Below, in pieces: positions 54,129 to 64,000 of a stretch of 64,000 bases of DNA. The stretch lies in NCBI GenBank assembly GCA_964035575.1, contig OZ037849.1, positions 620,001 to 684,000 of the forward strand, read 5' to 3'. A program made the translations under genes and the position numbers. Each line of letters opens with the position of its first letter. Positions within the stretch are counted from its first letter, which is position 1. The stretch comes from Rhynchopus sp. YZ270_cl-10. Lineage: Eukaryota; Euglenozoa; Diplonemea; Diplonemida; Diplonemidae. The notes beneath the pieces are model-generated. The model ran no database searches. It had not been told where the DNA came from and was given only the letters and a program-made list of their open reading frames with translations.

Positions 54129-55824
54129 TGTGACTCAGACGGAGGCAAAAGAATTGAAATGATGACAAACAAAGAAGGATCAACAGTGCAAAGGGCTCAC
54201 CGCCGGCTGACCACCATATCAGCGATAAGGGAGTCGCACCCGAGAATCATGTGCAACCGGTTTTGTTTTAGGTAACGATGTGAAGGACCCAAAGAACGAC
54301 GGCTTGCCACGCGGTGAAGCCGGAAAAGTCAATAAAAACAACAACAACGGGGGGAGAACGGGAAAAAGGAAGTGAGAGGTTACAGACGACGAGTTCAACA
54401 AGGATTTCGAGACGCTGCGTTTTTTAGAGTGACATGGGGGAAGAGCCGGTGAAGACAGTCGAGTCTAACTTGGGTGGTTTTATTTTGAACTGGTGCCGGA
54501 ACCGGGCACGCGTACGTCATCTCTAACAATGTCGTGTGTGTAGCCGTCACTCGCGAGCCGCGCAGCTTTGCGCTAAATGGGGTCAATAGAAGCAATGAGG
54601 GTTTTGTGGAGGAGAAGGATCCGAACGTCGAAAAGGCAAGCCAACGAAGGAGCGGGACCAACACGATGACAACACGACAACACACGAATAGTACAGCAGT
54701 ACCGGTGCGGAGAGCACACCATCATGCTGCAGCGTTTCCGAGTACATACTTTAGCGTTTCGTTTTGAAGCACTCGTGCGACCTCCGGAAGGCAGTGCCGG
54801 AGTTTTTTTTGTTTGCAGGATTTCAGACTTCGGTTTTGGAAGGAAGCAAAACCACGTTAGATGACAGACATGATGATTATTTTCTGCCCGTCGCCGTCGC
54901 AGTACGTTTGCATCCGTGATCAGGGTCAACACCAGGGGCACGAGTTTCAGCGTCGCTGCCACTTTCTCTAAGACGTCGAGACGCTCATACTCACCACTCG
55001 CACGTTATGCGCGAAGACAGGTGCCTCAAAATAAAGGGGCAAAAATAGAAATGATGTACGAATGGGAATATGATAAACGGTGTACAGGGATGATAAGAAG
55101 ATCGCCGTGTGCGTTTAGTGGAAAGGCTGGTGCGGGCTGGTGTTTTGCATGCTGTGATACCCCGTCGCGTCTCTGCCTATCGTGCCTAGGGAGCTTTCTG
55201 CAGTTTATACAGAGGATACCAGCACCAAAAAACAAAATAAGAAATGGCGAGTAGGGGGATTCAATGCAAATAAATAGGAGGAAGATCACCGTTCGTGGAG
55301 TCCAATGTGACCCAGACGGAAGCAAAAAGGTTGAGAATCAGAGTTTTACAGGTTAAAGAGAAGAATACGACACCAACAAAACATTGAGAGTGTACCGGTT
55401 ATGCTGAAGGTAACTAAAGGTTATGCGAAAGATAACGTTGCCAAACAAAACACTGAAACAGAGTGTACAGGTATGCTGAAGATGCAGACTGAATACAAAG
55501 AAGAAGGGGAAGACCACGTTGTGGTGTTTATGGGATCCAGACGGAGGCAGAATAAGGTGAAGCAGTGAACGAGCAGCTGAAAGATGCAATGGTTTCGTCT
55601 TTCGTGGGCAACAGCGCAGCGTGGGGAGGAGACTGGAAGAGCTCCGAGACGAGAGGTGGTGGAAGCAACTGGAGAAGAGAGCTCGTGGAAGGGCCACGTG
55701 CATGCTGAAGGAACCCAGAGGAGTTTAACGGCTAAAGGGATTTCGAGACCCACCGCGGGGTGTGCACAATAAAAACATGGGTTCGCTGATTCGTCTCTGC
55801 TGGTACGCAGCCGCTAGGTAGGAG

Positions 55825-56151
55825 ATGCCCACGTTGCCGGAGGTGATCGTTATGTTCAGAGAAAAATGGGTGGCGATGACGAATGACGAGCGCCTTTTTT
55901 GCAATTCCTTTTGGATAAAGAAGCACGATGAAGTTGGGCGGCGAGAGGGGCATCAATATGCGCATAGATACTTATCCTTCCGAGGGTTTGGAGTTTGCCC
56001 TGCAGGAGTCAAACGCGCAACGATGGTTTTTGCTGATGCTGGCGTGATCGTGTGGATCGACAACCTGTCCATGTTGGGTGATTCCGCAGAGCAGCGCGGA
56101 CAGCGTGCGCGGAGGTTGTGGAGAGATGCAACGTCGTTAGTTTGGAGTTGA
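55825..56151 (+). CDS. unassigned ORF, 108 codons
   Basis: An ATG frame with balanced composition (MPTLPEVIVMFREKWVAMTN ... ATMVFADAGVIVWIDNLS). No motif I recognise. It may be an exon or a decayed gene within the 53-57 kb block. Confidence 0.3.
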   Translation: MPTLPEVIVMFREKWVAMTNDERLFCNSFWIKKHDEVGRREGHQYAHRYLSFRGFGVCPAGVKRATMVFADAGVIVWIDNLSMLGDSAEQRGQRARRLWRDATSLVWS

Positions 56152-57298
56152 ACGGTGACCTCTGGTTTGGTACCCCTGCAGCAGTTTGATGTTCGTGGTG
56201 TTTACACTTCGGCCCATAAACCGGGAGATACCGCATGTCCGAATGGTCGAGAGACCCTCCCACCAGCAAGGGTACACTGCCGGAAGATGTACCCGAGGGG
56301 TTTTTTATAGGGTGTTTGTCTTATGTCGGTCTGCGTTAGGGAGGAGTTTGGATGACGAATCGTTTGTGGGATACTGAGATGCTTGCTTTCTGGGATCACG
56401 AGTGCTGTAGAGTCGGGCTGGAGGTCCCTCAATAAGAATGTTACGAACCGACTCCCTACCATCCCAACTGAAAGAAGAAAAATCTGAACCGACGCGAGTT
56501 TTTCAAACAGGGGATGCATCGTATGCAGGTGGCCAATGCAGGTGTCGCAGCTATTAACAAGGGTCAGTTCCAGTATTTTCTTGTTTAATACCATCCTGTG
56601 CGTTTTCGGCGTGTGAAGTTAAGGGGATGACAGTCATGGCAGAATGGGTCCCAACAGGAGAGCTGCGGGTCTGACACGAGGTGAATGGAGCCCCGAGCTG
56701 ATCGAGAACAAACAAGGAGACGAACAGGTCGACCAGGTGCGGGACAGCATGTTGACACTCATGGCGGCGCATGGGCCGCGGTGTAAGGAATGAATTAAGT
56801 TAAGTGATCTCTGCGTTATTTGGACGCGTCAGTGTAGTTGTTCAGGGAATCGTTGGCCCACCTCTAGTTTATAAGCAGGCCCCTGCGAATCAGATCTCAG
56901 ATTGAAGGAGATGCACGAGAATGAAATAAATGAAAAGAAAAACAGTGCACAGGGCTCATCTGCGGCTGAGAACCAGGCCAGCGCAGTAACAGGAGTCGCA
57001 CCAGAGAAGAATGTCTCTCCATCGGCTGTATTAGTCTGTATTAGTTGTGGTTCAGCTCTAAATATGAGCAGTCCCTAGGGGGTTTGGGTGCAATCAACGA
57101 AAAAACCTTTTTTTCCCTTTTACTTACCTATCAGAGTTACTATTTTTATACCTAAAGCGTAGCTTAAAGGAGAAATAGTTCCTCAGATACGGTCGCCAAT
57201 CACCCCTCCAACAGGGTAATTGTGCAATCAACGAAAAGCAATCAACGAAAAAACCTTTTTTTCCCTTTTACTTACCTATCAGAGTTACTATTTTTTTT

Positions 57299-57586
57299 TT
57301 GGAGGGGTGATCCGAAACCCGGATCACCCCTCTTTTTTAAAAAAAATTTTTTTTTGGGTGATTTAAAACCCGATCACCCCCCGGCGAGAGCCATGGCGGA
57401 AACTGTCAACGCCGTTCACTCACCCAAACCTTTACACTCCACAACACCACCACCACAGGCGAGAGATAGTGTGGAAGCGTCAGCGCACCACCTTCCCTCT
57501 GCATTGAAAGGGGCACGCTTCATTTTTGTCAAGCACTTACCCCCCTATCCCCTCCTCCTCCGCCTCCTTCCTTCTCCCTTTGCATC
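57299..57586. other. upstream region of cyclase, CT-rich leader
   Basis: GGGTGATCCGAAACCCGGATCACCCC is a palindrome at 57303-57330. From about 57535 the DNA is CT-rich up to the start codon, as before other genes here. Confidence 0.5.
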
Positions 57587-59644
57587 ATGGTGTTCGCCTT
57601 CCTGGAGCGGAGAATGTCCATGGACAACGTACTGTCGAAGCGGCAACGCAACGAGCGTGCGCTGTTCTTTTATTTGAACATTTTGGGTCTCTGCGTGAGT
57701 GTGTCCTCCACAGTGATGCAGTACCATCTGTTCATTCGGTTTGAGAGCGTCGTCAACATGACAGGCGCCTTTGTGAATATGCTTACCGCTGGCGCCACCA
57801 TCGCAACGGTGCTCCTTGGCTACCCGCTGCAACGAAACTTCGTATACTTTGTGCTCTTCTGCGATGTGATTGTGACGGTGCTGCTTGACCTCGCCGGGCG
57901 GGGAGATGGGACCACGGTGTGGCCGGTGTTCGTCCTGATTGTCGACTATCTGTTGGTAATGCACGTTGAAACGAAGTATACAGCAGGGCTTGTGGCGGTG
58001 GTCGTTGTGTGGTTGGGTGCTTGCGCTGTGGAGGATACGGTGCGGTTTGGGCTGTACGATGTGTACGGTACGGTGCCCCAGGAGGAGAGGCGGAAGTACT
58101 TTGACAGCTTGGTGGAGTGCGAGGAGTATCCGTGTCCTGTTGCGTATACGCGGGCGCTAGCGGAGTGTGCGATGGCGGCGGGGGTCTTTGTGGCCGATTT
58201 TGTTGCCACCCGAGGCTTCGCCGTGCAGCTGCTGAAGGAGCAGAAGGAGATGGAGGAGACAATCAGTACAGTGCAGGAGGTAACGCGGCTGCTGGCAAGG
58301 TACGATGTGGAGGCGGTTGCCGAGGTGCTGGAGGGTGCTGCGCTCAACGCAACGATGCACGAAACACTCAAAACGATGGAGCACAACCTGCGGCGGTACC
58401 GTCCGTACCTCCCGGCATCGCTCTTTGAGGTGAAGGAGGAGGAGGTCGTGCAGAACCCGCTTGTTGCACCGCCGGGGGTCTGCGCTGATACGGTTACAGT
58501 TGCTTTTACGGACATCCGCGCATCGACGTCGATCTGGGAGCATGCACCTGAAGGCATGCGCAATGCGCTATGGATCCACAACGCTGTGATGCGTGAGGCA
58601 ATGCAGATGTTTGGCGGCTACGAAGTCAAGACCATCGGCGACGCCTTCATGATCACCTTCGAAACAACGTCCGCAGGGGTGAACTTTGGCCTGCTTGTCC
58701 ACGAGCTCCTGCGGGAGGCAGACTGGCCTGCCTCGCTGCTCATGGACGCTCCCATCTGCGCAGAGAGGGGGCACCTCTGGGGTGGCCTCACTGTACGCAT
58801 TGGTGTCAACACCGGCCCGGTTACTGTCGAAGAAAACACGCTGACTGGACGGACCGACTACTTCGGGCATACGGTTAACGTCGCTGCGCGTGTGGAGAGT
58901 ACCTGCAAGCCAGGTGCTGTGGCGATCCCTGCGGATATTTGGGATGAGTGCAGGCTGGAGTGTGTCGCAGTGGTTGGGGAGGTCGAGGCGCTGGAGCTGA
59001 AGGGTGTGTCGGAGCCTGTGTGTGTGCGGTGCTTGTGGCCGATGTCGCTGGCAGGACGGAGGCACAACCCTCTGGAGACGCTGGGTGGACACCAGGGACT
59101 CATCGTCGAAAGCATGGGTCGCTCGCTCACGATATGCGAGACGCTGGCGCAGTCGCACTTCACCGAAACCGCAACAATGGGTGTCGTGGACATGCTTGTG
59201 AGCGACCCCGGCTCAGGCCACGCGCTTGACGATATGAGCACCAGCCTCTTCACCATGACGGTCATGCTCGACCAGAGCGGGGGTGCTCTCATCTCCCTCG
59301 TAGGCAGTTGTGTGTGTGTTGGGTGGAACCTGACCCGCGCAACACAGGCACATGCTGAGAACGCTGTGCGCTTCGTGCAGCGCCTGCACGACGGCACGTC
59401 TGTTGCGGGGGCAGGGCTTGCGAGTGGTCCTGTGGAGCACGGCGATGTGGGGACACGCACACAGCGCTTCATGACTGTGATGGGGCCGTCTGTGCACCGG
59501 AGCTGGACGCTGTGCGAGGAGGCTGTCGACGAGGGGAAGGTGTGCCTGTACGAGCCACCCCAGGGCACTGCACTGCCTGCTTCGCTTGCAGGGAGGGTGC
59601 TACTGCACCGGCCTGGGGTGTATGAGGTTCTGGACATGGCGTAG
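57587..59644 (+). CDS. 6-TM adenylyl cyclase, class III (dispersed, diverged)
   Basis: The 685-aa protein has the same architecture as the array cyclases but is more diverged and more GC-rich. Six spans occupy roughly residues 24-210. A KEQKEMEETISTVQEVTRLL linker follows, then NLRRYRPYLP. The catalytic domain keeps FTDI (D309), EVKTIGDAF (K348, D352), TDYFG (D424) and NVAAR (N431, R435), predicting ATP as substrate. The degenerate second domain (about 520-660) keeps VGWNLTR and the GDVGTRTQRF...VMG frame but not the metal site. The start at 57587 has a second in-frame Met ten codons on, which aligns with the sister genes' SMDGT region. No pseudocyclase lies beside it in the window. Confidence 0.93.
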   Translation: MVFAFLERRMSMDNVLSKRQRNERALFFYLNILGLCVSVSSTVMQYHLFIRFESVVNMTGAFVNMLTAGATIATVLLGYPLQRNFVYFVLFCDVIVTVLLDLAGRGDGTTVWPVFVLIVDYLLVMHVETKYTAGLVAVVVVWLGACAVEDTVRFGLYDVYGTVPQEERRKYFDSLVECEEYPCPVAYTRALAECAMAAGVFVADFVATRGFAVQLLKEQKEMEETISTVQEVTRLLARYDVEAVAEVLEGAALNATMHETLKTMEHNLRRYRPYLPASLFEVKEEEVVQNPLVAPPGVCADTVTVAFTDIRASTSIWEHAPEGMRNALWIHNAVMREAMQMFGGYEVKTIGDAFMITFETTSAGVNFGLLVHELLREADWPASLLMDAPICAERGHLWGGLTVRIGVNTGPVTVEENTLTGRTDYFGHTVNVAARVESTCKPGAVAIPADIWDECRLECVAVVGEVEALELKGVSEPVCVRCLWPMSLAGRRHNPLETLGGHQGLIVESMGRSLTICETLAQSHFTETATMGVVDMLVSDPGSGHALDDMSTSLFTMTVMLDQSGGALISLVGSCVCVGWNLTRATQAHAENAVRFVQRLHDGTSVAGAGLASGPVEHGDVGTRTQRFMTVMGPSVHRSWTLCEEAVDEGKVCLYEPPQGTALPASLAGRVLLHRPGVYEVLDMA

Positions 59645-59683
59645 CCAGGCATCGTTTGGTGGCGGGGTGGGGTGTTTTTTTTT

Positions 59684-60627
59684 AGGGTAGTGTAACTTTT
59701 TCGGTCTGTTACCGTTATTTTGGTGTTCGAAAAATCCGGCGGGCGGCGGAGAAAAAAAGTTATGAAGAAAAAAAAGTTTTACCAGGGGAAGAAAAGTTAT
59801 GAAGAGATTTTCTTACATTTTTTCAGAGTTTTCTTCACAATAAAATCCTTATTTTCGTGACGTGTAGCTTGTTTTCTGTTACGTGTAGCATTTTGTGTCT
59901 CATTATCATGTTGCCTGGGTACCTAGGTTCCTGGACACTGTCTAGGTACCAGAAAGTTATAGGTACTACAGTGTGTACAGTGTACAGTGTACAGTGTACA
60001 GTGTACAGTGTACAGTGTACAGTGTACAGTGTACAGTGTACAGTGTACAGTGTACAGTGTACAGTGTACAGTGTACAGTGTACAGTGTACAGTGTACAGT
60101 GTACAGTGTACAGTGTACAGTGTACAGTGTACAGTGTACAGTGTACAGTGTACAGTGTACAGTGTACAGTGTACAGTGTACAGTGTACAGTGTACAGTGT
60201 ACAGTGTACAGTGTACAGTGTACAGTGTACAGTGTACAGTGTACAGTGTACAGTGTACAGTGTACAGTGTACAGTGTACAGTGTACAGTGTACAGTGTAC
60301 AGTGTACTGTGTACTGTGTACTGTGTACAGTGTACAGTGTACAGTGTACAGTGTACAGTGTACAGTGTACAGTGTACAGTGTACAGTGTACAGTACAAGA
60401 AAACACTCGCGAAGGCAAACAACTTTTCTCTCGAGAAAAATTGCTGACTCACCAATTGATAGTGAGGTGCCATAGGTATGGGCCCTGTACAGCGCCACCC
60501 ACATCTTTCCTATAGAACCTCTTCATAACTTTTTTCCCTAGGTACTTTCTACATAACTTTTTTTTTTTGGTTTTCAAAAAATCCGGCGGGCGGTAACGGT
60601 AACAGGCTGAAAAAGTTACACTACCCT
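59684..60627. mobile_element. TIR element carrying a minisatellite
   Basis: AGGGTAGTGTAACTTTTTC at the left is inverted at the right, followed inwards by GTTACCGTTA and AAAATCCGGCGGGCGG in both ends, and by AAGTTATGAAG words. The 7-bp satellite array fills most of the interior. Target duplication is unclear. Confidence 0.8.
59973..60395. repeat. 7-bp GTACAGT minisatellite
   Basis: About 60 units occur, perfect except three consecutive GTACTGT variants near 60305-60325. The unit contains TGTACA. All six frames are open because no 21-bp triplet of units holds a stop. Confidence 0.97.
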
Positions 60628-62520
60628 TATATATTTTAGACATTCTTAGAGAACCCGAGATCAGCGAAGCATCAGTCTTCGCTGCGTCCTTTCCTTTTCC
60701 CTTTTGCCTTTTTTGCCAGGGTTGACCATTAGAGGTTCTTCCTGCAATACTGCGTACTCTTTCCTCTGTGCATTCATTGCGTGCTTACCCCATGCAATGA
60801 AAGTATACAGCCCCTCCACCGTACAATAGCCAAGACATGAAGCAGTACCCCGTGTCTTCCGATGTCTCCGGTGTCCCCCTTCGACTCTGTCCTCCGCTAG
60901 TTATCCAAAGAAGTACGAGGTCACTTTAGTGGTGTATGCTTTCACCGCAACGACAGAGAGATCAGTTTACGGTTCCTCTTCATAGTGCAAAACGAGGCTA
61001 AGTCGGCCTCGCTAAAGGCCGGATTTAAAAAAAAAAAATACTCAGGCGCGTCTCAGATATATTTTCCGGCCATTTTCAGGTGCACTCGGCCTCGCTGCAC
61101 TGCATGACGATTGTTTGGGAGGTTTCCCCCCCCCCCCCCCCCCCGAGACAAGAACCCATTCTGTCTCGCTTTCTGCGCTCGTCATGGGAAAAGGTGTATT
61201 CTTGCATCTCAAGCGGACATAGTACCCCAAAAGGGGTCGGGTGTACGACTAACATTGTTGTTGTCGCTTTTTGTGTGAAAGCAGCGGTATCGGTACTAGC
61301 ACCCTTTTAATTTCATATCATCTCCTTTAACGCCTTTCATGCTTTTTTTTTTAAAGCAAAGTTCTTGACAAATAAGAAATAGAAACGACTGACGGTGCCC
61401 CCTAGCTTTGTTTGCCTCATTTTCGTCGTTTTCTTATATAGTGTGTGGAAGCGCCAACGCATCAAACAACTACAAGAAGGGGGGGGTGAGGGAACGACAA
61501 ATACTTTTTGTTTTGTTTTGTTTCCCTTTTCTTTTCTTTTCTGCTGCAAGCTTGTAAGTGTTGGAACCTCTGCACTGCCCCCCCCTTTTGAGGTGCCTGC
61601 GTCTCGAGAAGACGTTTGAATTTTACCACTCCCATTTTTTTCTTCCCAATGTCCAGGGTTTCCGCTTATCTTCATGGAAAAAATTTTTTTTCCAAAACCG
61701 TGAAGATATGAAGATATGTCCAAAAAGGGGTCAAAAAAAATTTTTTCGCGCTCCGCGCGAAAAGGTCCGTCCATTTCAGGTAAATACGTGATGACGTGGG
61801 ATGGTAATGTACATCAAGAACCAAACCAAACCTTTTTCTCATGTTTTTTCTACGCCTGCCTTCCCTCAGTACAGGAAGAAACGGCGGTCATAATATCAAA
61901 ACTTTTTTGGCGAAGCCACGGTACGCAACATTTCAAAAATTGTGACTTAAAATCAACCATTTTTACAAACAAACTATGGTAGAGGGCTGTGGGATTCCGC
62001 TCATAAGTTTTGCGCCGCAGGCGCACGGTACGCTACTTTTTTTATTTTTGTCGATCCCTTATTCTCACTCTTTGTCAAATGGTGCAAAGATTGAGGGAAT
62101 TGGGGGCACGGTCTGAAACTTTACCTCGCTATCCTCTTCACAATCATACCAGGAAGGGGATAAGACGCGCTTCGCGCGCGCGCGACGCCCGGCCTCCCCT
62201 TTTTTTCTGGGTTTTTTTTTTTTTTTATTCCACAGTTAAATAAAGTATACGAAGGATTTGGCACTTTTAGCGTCATTCTTTTTAATGATAATTTCACGCC
62301 GTGTTTTTTTCACAAATAAAAACCACGCTAATTGAACTTTATTTCACGCGTTTTCACTTTTTTTCACTGCAATTCCTTAGGAGCGTGATTTTATTTTTGT
62401 TTTTTTCACGCCAAAACAGGGGTTTTTTTTGGCGATAACTTCACGCTAAATTTTGGTATATCCTGCACCACCACCCGCCTAAAAATTGAAAATTTCGAAT
62501 TTTTTTTGCACTTTTCCCAT
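60628..62520. other. no gene recognised
   Basis: Low-complexity runs (C16 near 61130), a repeat block near 61372 shared with 25020, GGCGAAGCCACGGTACGCAAC near 61908 and GCGCCGCAGGCGCACGGTAC near 62010. AAAGTATACGAAGGATTTGG near 62243 recurs twice in the terminal palindrome. Confidence 0.6.
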
Positions 62521-63160
62521 TTTTTTTTGACACACGCAACATGCCGAAGGATCTAAGACGCAAACGGTCCTCCGACAAGAGATGGACGAGCGCTACAATG
62601 GTTTTGCTGAAGGACTGGCATCGTCGACACCGTACATCCGTGAATGGGACCGCTTTTTAAGGAATTCATTGGCAAGCCCAACGGTAAGCCCACGGAAGCC
62701 GACTTTGTTTTGTGCATAGTGCATCTCCGTGACGATCTCACGTACAAATCGTCGTCGTAATGGACAGCGTTCAGTAAGCTGAGCAGCATATTGGCGAGGA
62801 AGTATGGGGTGCAACTGCAAGACCAGTTTGCGCAGGCTCGTGTGTCTCTTGAAACAAAACCAGACCGGCTACCGACACGACAGTCCAAGGCACTCCGCAC
62901 TTACGAAACAAGAAATCGACTCCTTCATTACCTATGAAGGCGGAGGACACACCACCCCCTTACTTCATTGTGAGGAAGGCGGTGGCTGGCATGATATTCT
63001 GTGATGGGCGGGGATCTTCTGAATGTCTCGCTCTTGCACGATAGCCATTTCCCGACCTCCGCTAGCACCCGAGGGGACCCTGAGGGTGGGGAGACGTCGG
63101 GATGTAGCTTTGTGTACCTTTGAGGCAGCTTTCAGAACCCGACCACACGCTACACGCTAT
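62521..63160 (+). pseudogene. decayed coding-like region, family unknown
   Basis: From ATG 62541 (MPKDLRRKRSSDKRW) and neighbouring frames the sequence has coding character (GLASSTPYIREWDRFLRNSL; PSLPMKAEDTPPPYFIVRKA) but no frame stays open. It may be an old gene or transposon ORF. Confidence 0.3.
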
Positions 63161-63397
63161 GCGTGGGCTAAATAGGCTACACGCTGTATGCGCTACACGC
63201 AAAATGCTGTTGTGTATCAAAACGTGGGTTGCGTGTACTGCATGGGGTCACCTGTGCACCACCCTGTGTGGCTCACACATGGTTATGACACCCCGAAAAC
63301 GTGTATCCCACCCCACATATAAGGGTAGGCCCAGTTTATCGGGTTTTTGCAGGTTTCCCCGCAGGAGGGTAACAGGTCTGGAGGGACCCTTCAGCCT

Positions 63398-64000
63398 TTT
63401 TTAGCCTCCCTCCAGCCCCCTCAGGTTTGCCAGCCCCCCCAGCGGGAGTCCCGCTATCCTAGCTAGGGGTCCCGTGGGATTCCCGGTAGCGCTGGCGGGA
63501 GGGTAAGGAAAGCTACCTGGAGGGACACATACTCGTTAGTTATTGCACAATAAATGAGTCACGCTAAAAGTGCCAAATCCTTTCGTATACTTTATTTAAC
63601 GTGAAATAATAACTATTTATTCAACGCCTTTTAGCGTGGTTTTTTTTTGCGATAACTTCACGCATTTTTTTCCCAGGCGAGTGGTAGTTAATTTGCCGAG
63701 CGAAGCGAGGCAAATTGAATCCACGAGCCTGGGAAAAAAATAAGTGAAGTATCGCAAAAAAATTCGCTAAAAGGCGTTGAATACGTAATTTTATTTCACG
63801 TTAAATAAAGTATACGAAAGGATTTGGCACTTTTAGCGTGACTCATTTATTGTGCAATAACTAACGAGTATGTGTCCCTCCAGGTAGCTTTCCTTACCCT
63901 CCCGCCAGCGCTACCGGGAATCCCACGGGACCCCTAGCTAGGCTAGCGGGACTCCCGCTGGGGGGGCTGGCGTACCTGAGGGGCTGGAGGGAGGCTAAAA
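63398..64000. repeat. giant palindrome, ~290-bp arms, cut by window end
   Basis: The arms mirror about a centre near 63703 (GCCGAGCGAAGCGAGGC). The left arm starts near 63398 (TTTTAGCCTCCCTCCAG); the right arm continues past the window. TTTAGCGTG and AAAGTATACGAAAGGATTTG occur in both. There is no transposase. It could be the end of a long-TIR or foldback element. Confidence 0.9.

Larger units (their letters stand above)
53159..57298. repeat. 4-kb repeat-rich block between direct repeats
   Basis: An about 85-bp word (CTAAAGCGTAGCTTAAAGGA ... GTGCAATCAACG) occurs at 53163-53243 and again at 57151-57240, with a partial tandem unit at 57088-57150. Between them lie an in-frame 66-bp repeat ORF, degenerate versions of its flank (GGAGTCYAATGTGACYCAGA near 54118 and 55300, a weaker copy near 55510) and unassigned ORFs (54500-54770, 55825-56151). 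No transposition gene is recognised. Confidence 0.5.

Noticed and set aside
53159-57298. Direct repeats at the ends of the 4-kb block as termini of a retroelement
   Set aside because: No element proteins are recognised between them, and a third partial copy in tandem plus a relative near 47.9 kb suggest an ordinary dispersed repeat.
59835-60515. Long ORFs through the GTACAGT array
   Set aside because: Frames open only because the 7-bp unit has no stop in any phase; not genes.

Overview
The window is nuclear DNA from an intron-bearing microbial eukaryote. The evidence is: predicted introns with GTATGT-type donors and C/A-rich CAG acceptors; a Rab GTPase, a U-box protein and an FHA-parvulin; an 87-nt eukaryotic selenocysteine tRNA with long variable arm; and very repeat-rich intergenic DNA. 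The genetic code is standard. A free-living flagellate, perhaps a metamonad, would fit (two-domain membrane cyclases, selenocysteine tRNA, many introns), but that is a guess and not shown by the sequence.

Layout. 1-12 kb is a tandem array of six-span membrane cyclase genes: the tail of a pseudocyclase, a tRNA-Sec, an active cyclase (2781), a pseudocyclase (6455), a second identical tRNA-Sec, an active cyclase (9227) and a 5' gene scrap (11.8 kb). Further members lie at 48.6 kb (pseudocyclase) and 57.6 kb (active). Active members carry TM region + intact class III catalytic domain + degenerate second domain. Pseudocyclases carry the same membrane module but only a degenerate domain of the second type. 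12-25 kb is almost gene-free transposon and palindrome DNA: a decayed TTAA-flanked piggyBac-like element with a nested 3.15-kb inverted-repeat element, one copy of a small-gene-bearing TIR element, a 9-bp minisatellite and several palindrome clusters. 25-38 kb holds the main single-copy genes: an unknown Ser/Pro-rich protein (minus), a class V aminotransferase, the second TIR-element copy with its spliced ORF, a three-exon FHA-parvulin prolyl isomerase and a three-exon U-box protein. A Mutator-like foldback element lies between the last two, and a piggyBac-like element is inserted in one of its arms. 38-47 kb has CT tracts, a hAT-like MITE, a repeated short hairpin, a putative structured RNA, two small spliced genes and a Rab GTPase. 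50-57 kb is mostly repeats, including an ORF made of 66-bp in-frame repeats. 59.7-64 kb has a minisatellite inside a TIR element, low-complexity DNA and a large palindrome at the window edge.

How the genes may work together: the active cyclases should make cAMP at a membrane, and the pseudocyclases, with the same membrane module and a C2-like domain, could pair with or compete for them. The two tRNA-Sec copies imply the organism makes selenoproteins. FHA-parvulin and the U-box protein are ordinary signalling and protein-turnover genes unrelated to the array. All splice junctions are predictions from motif, reading phase and protein homology.
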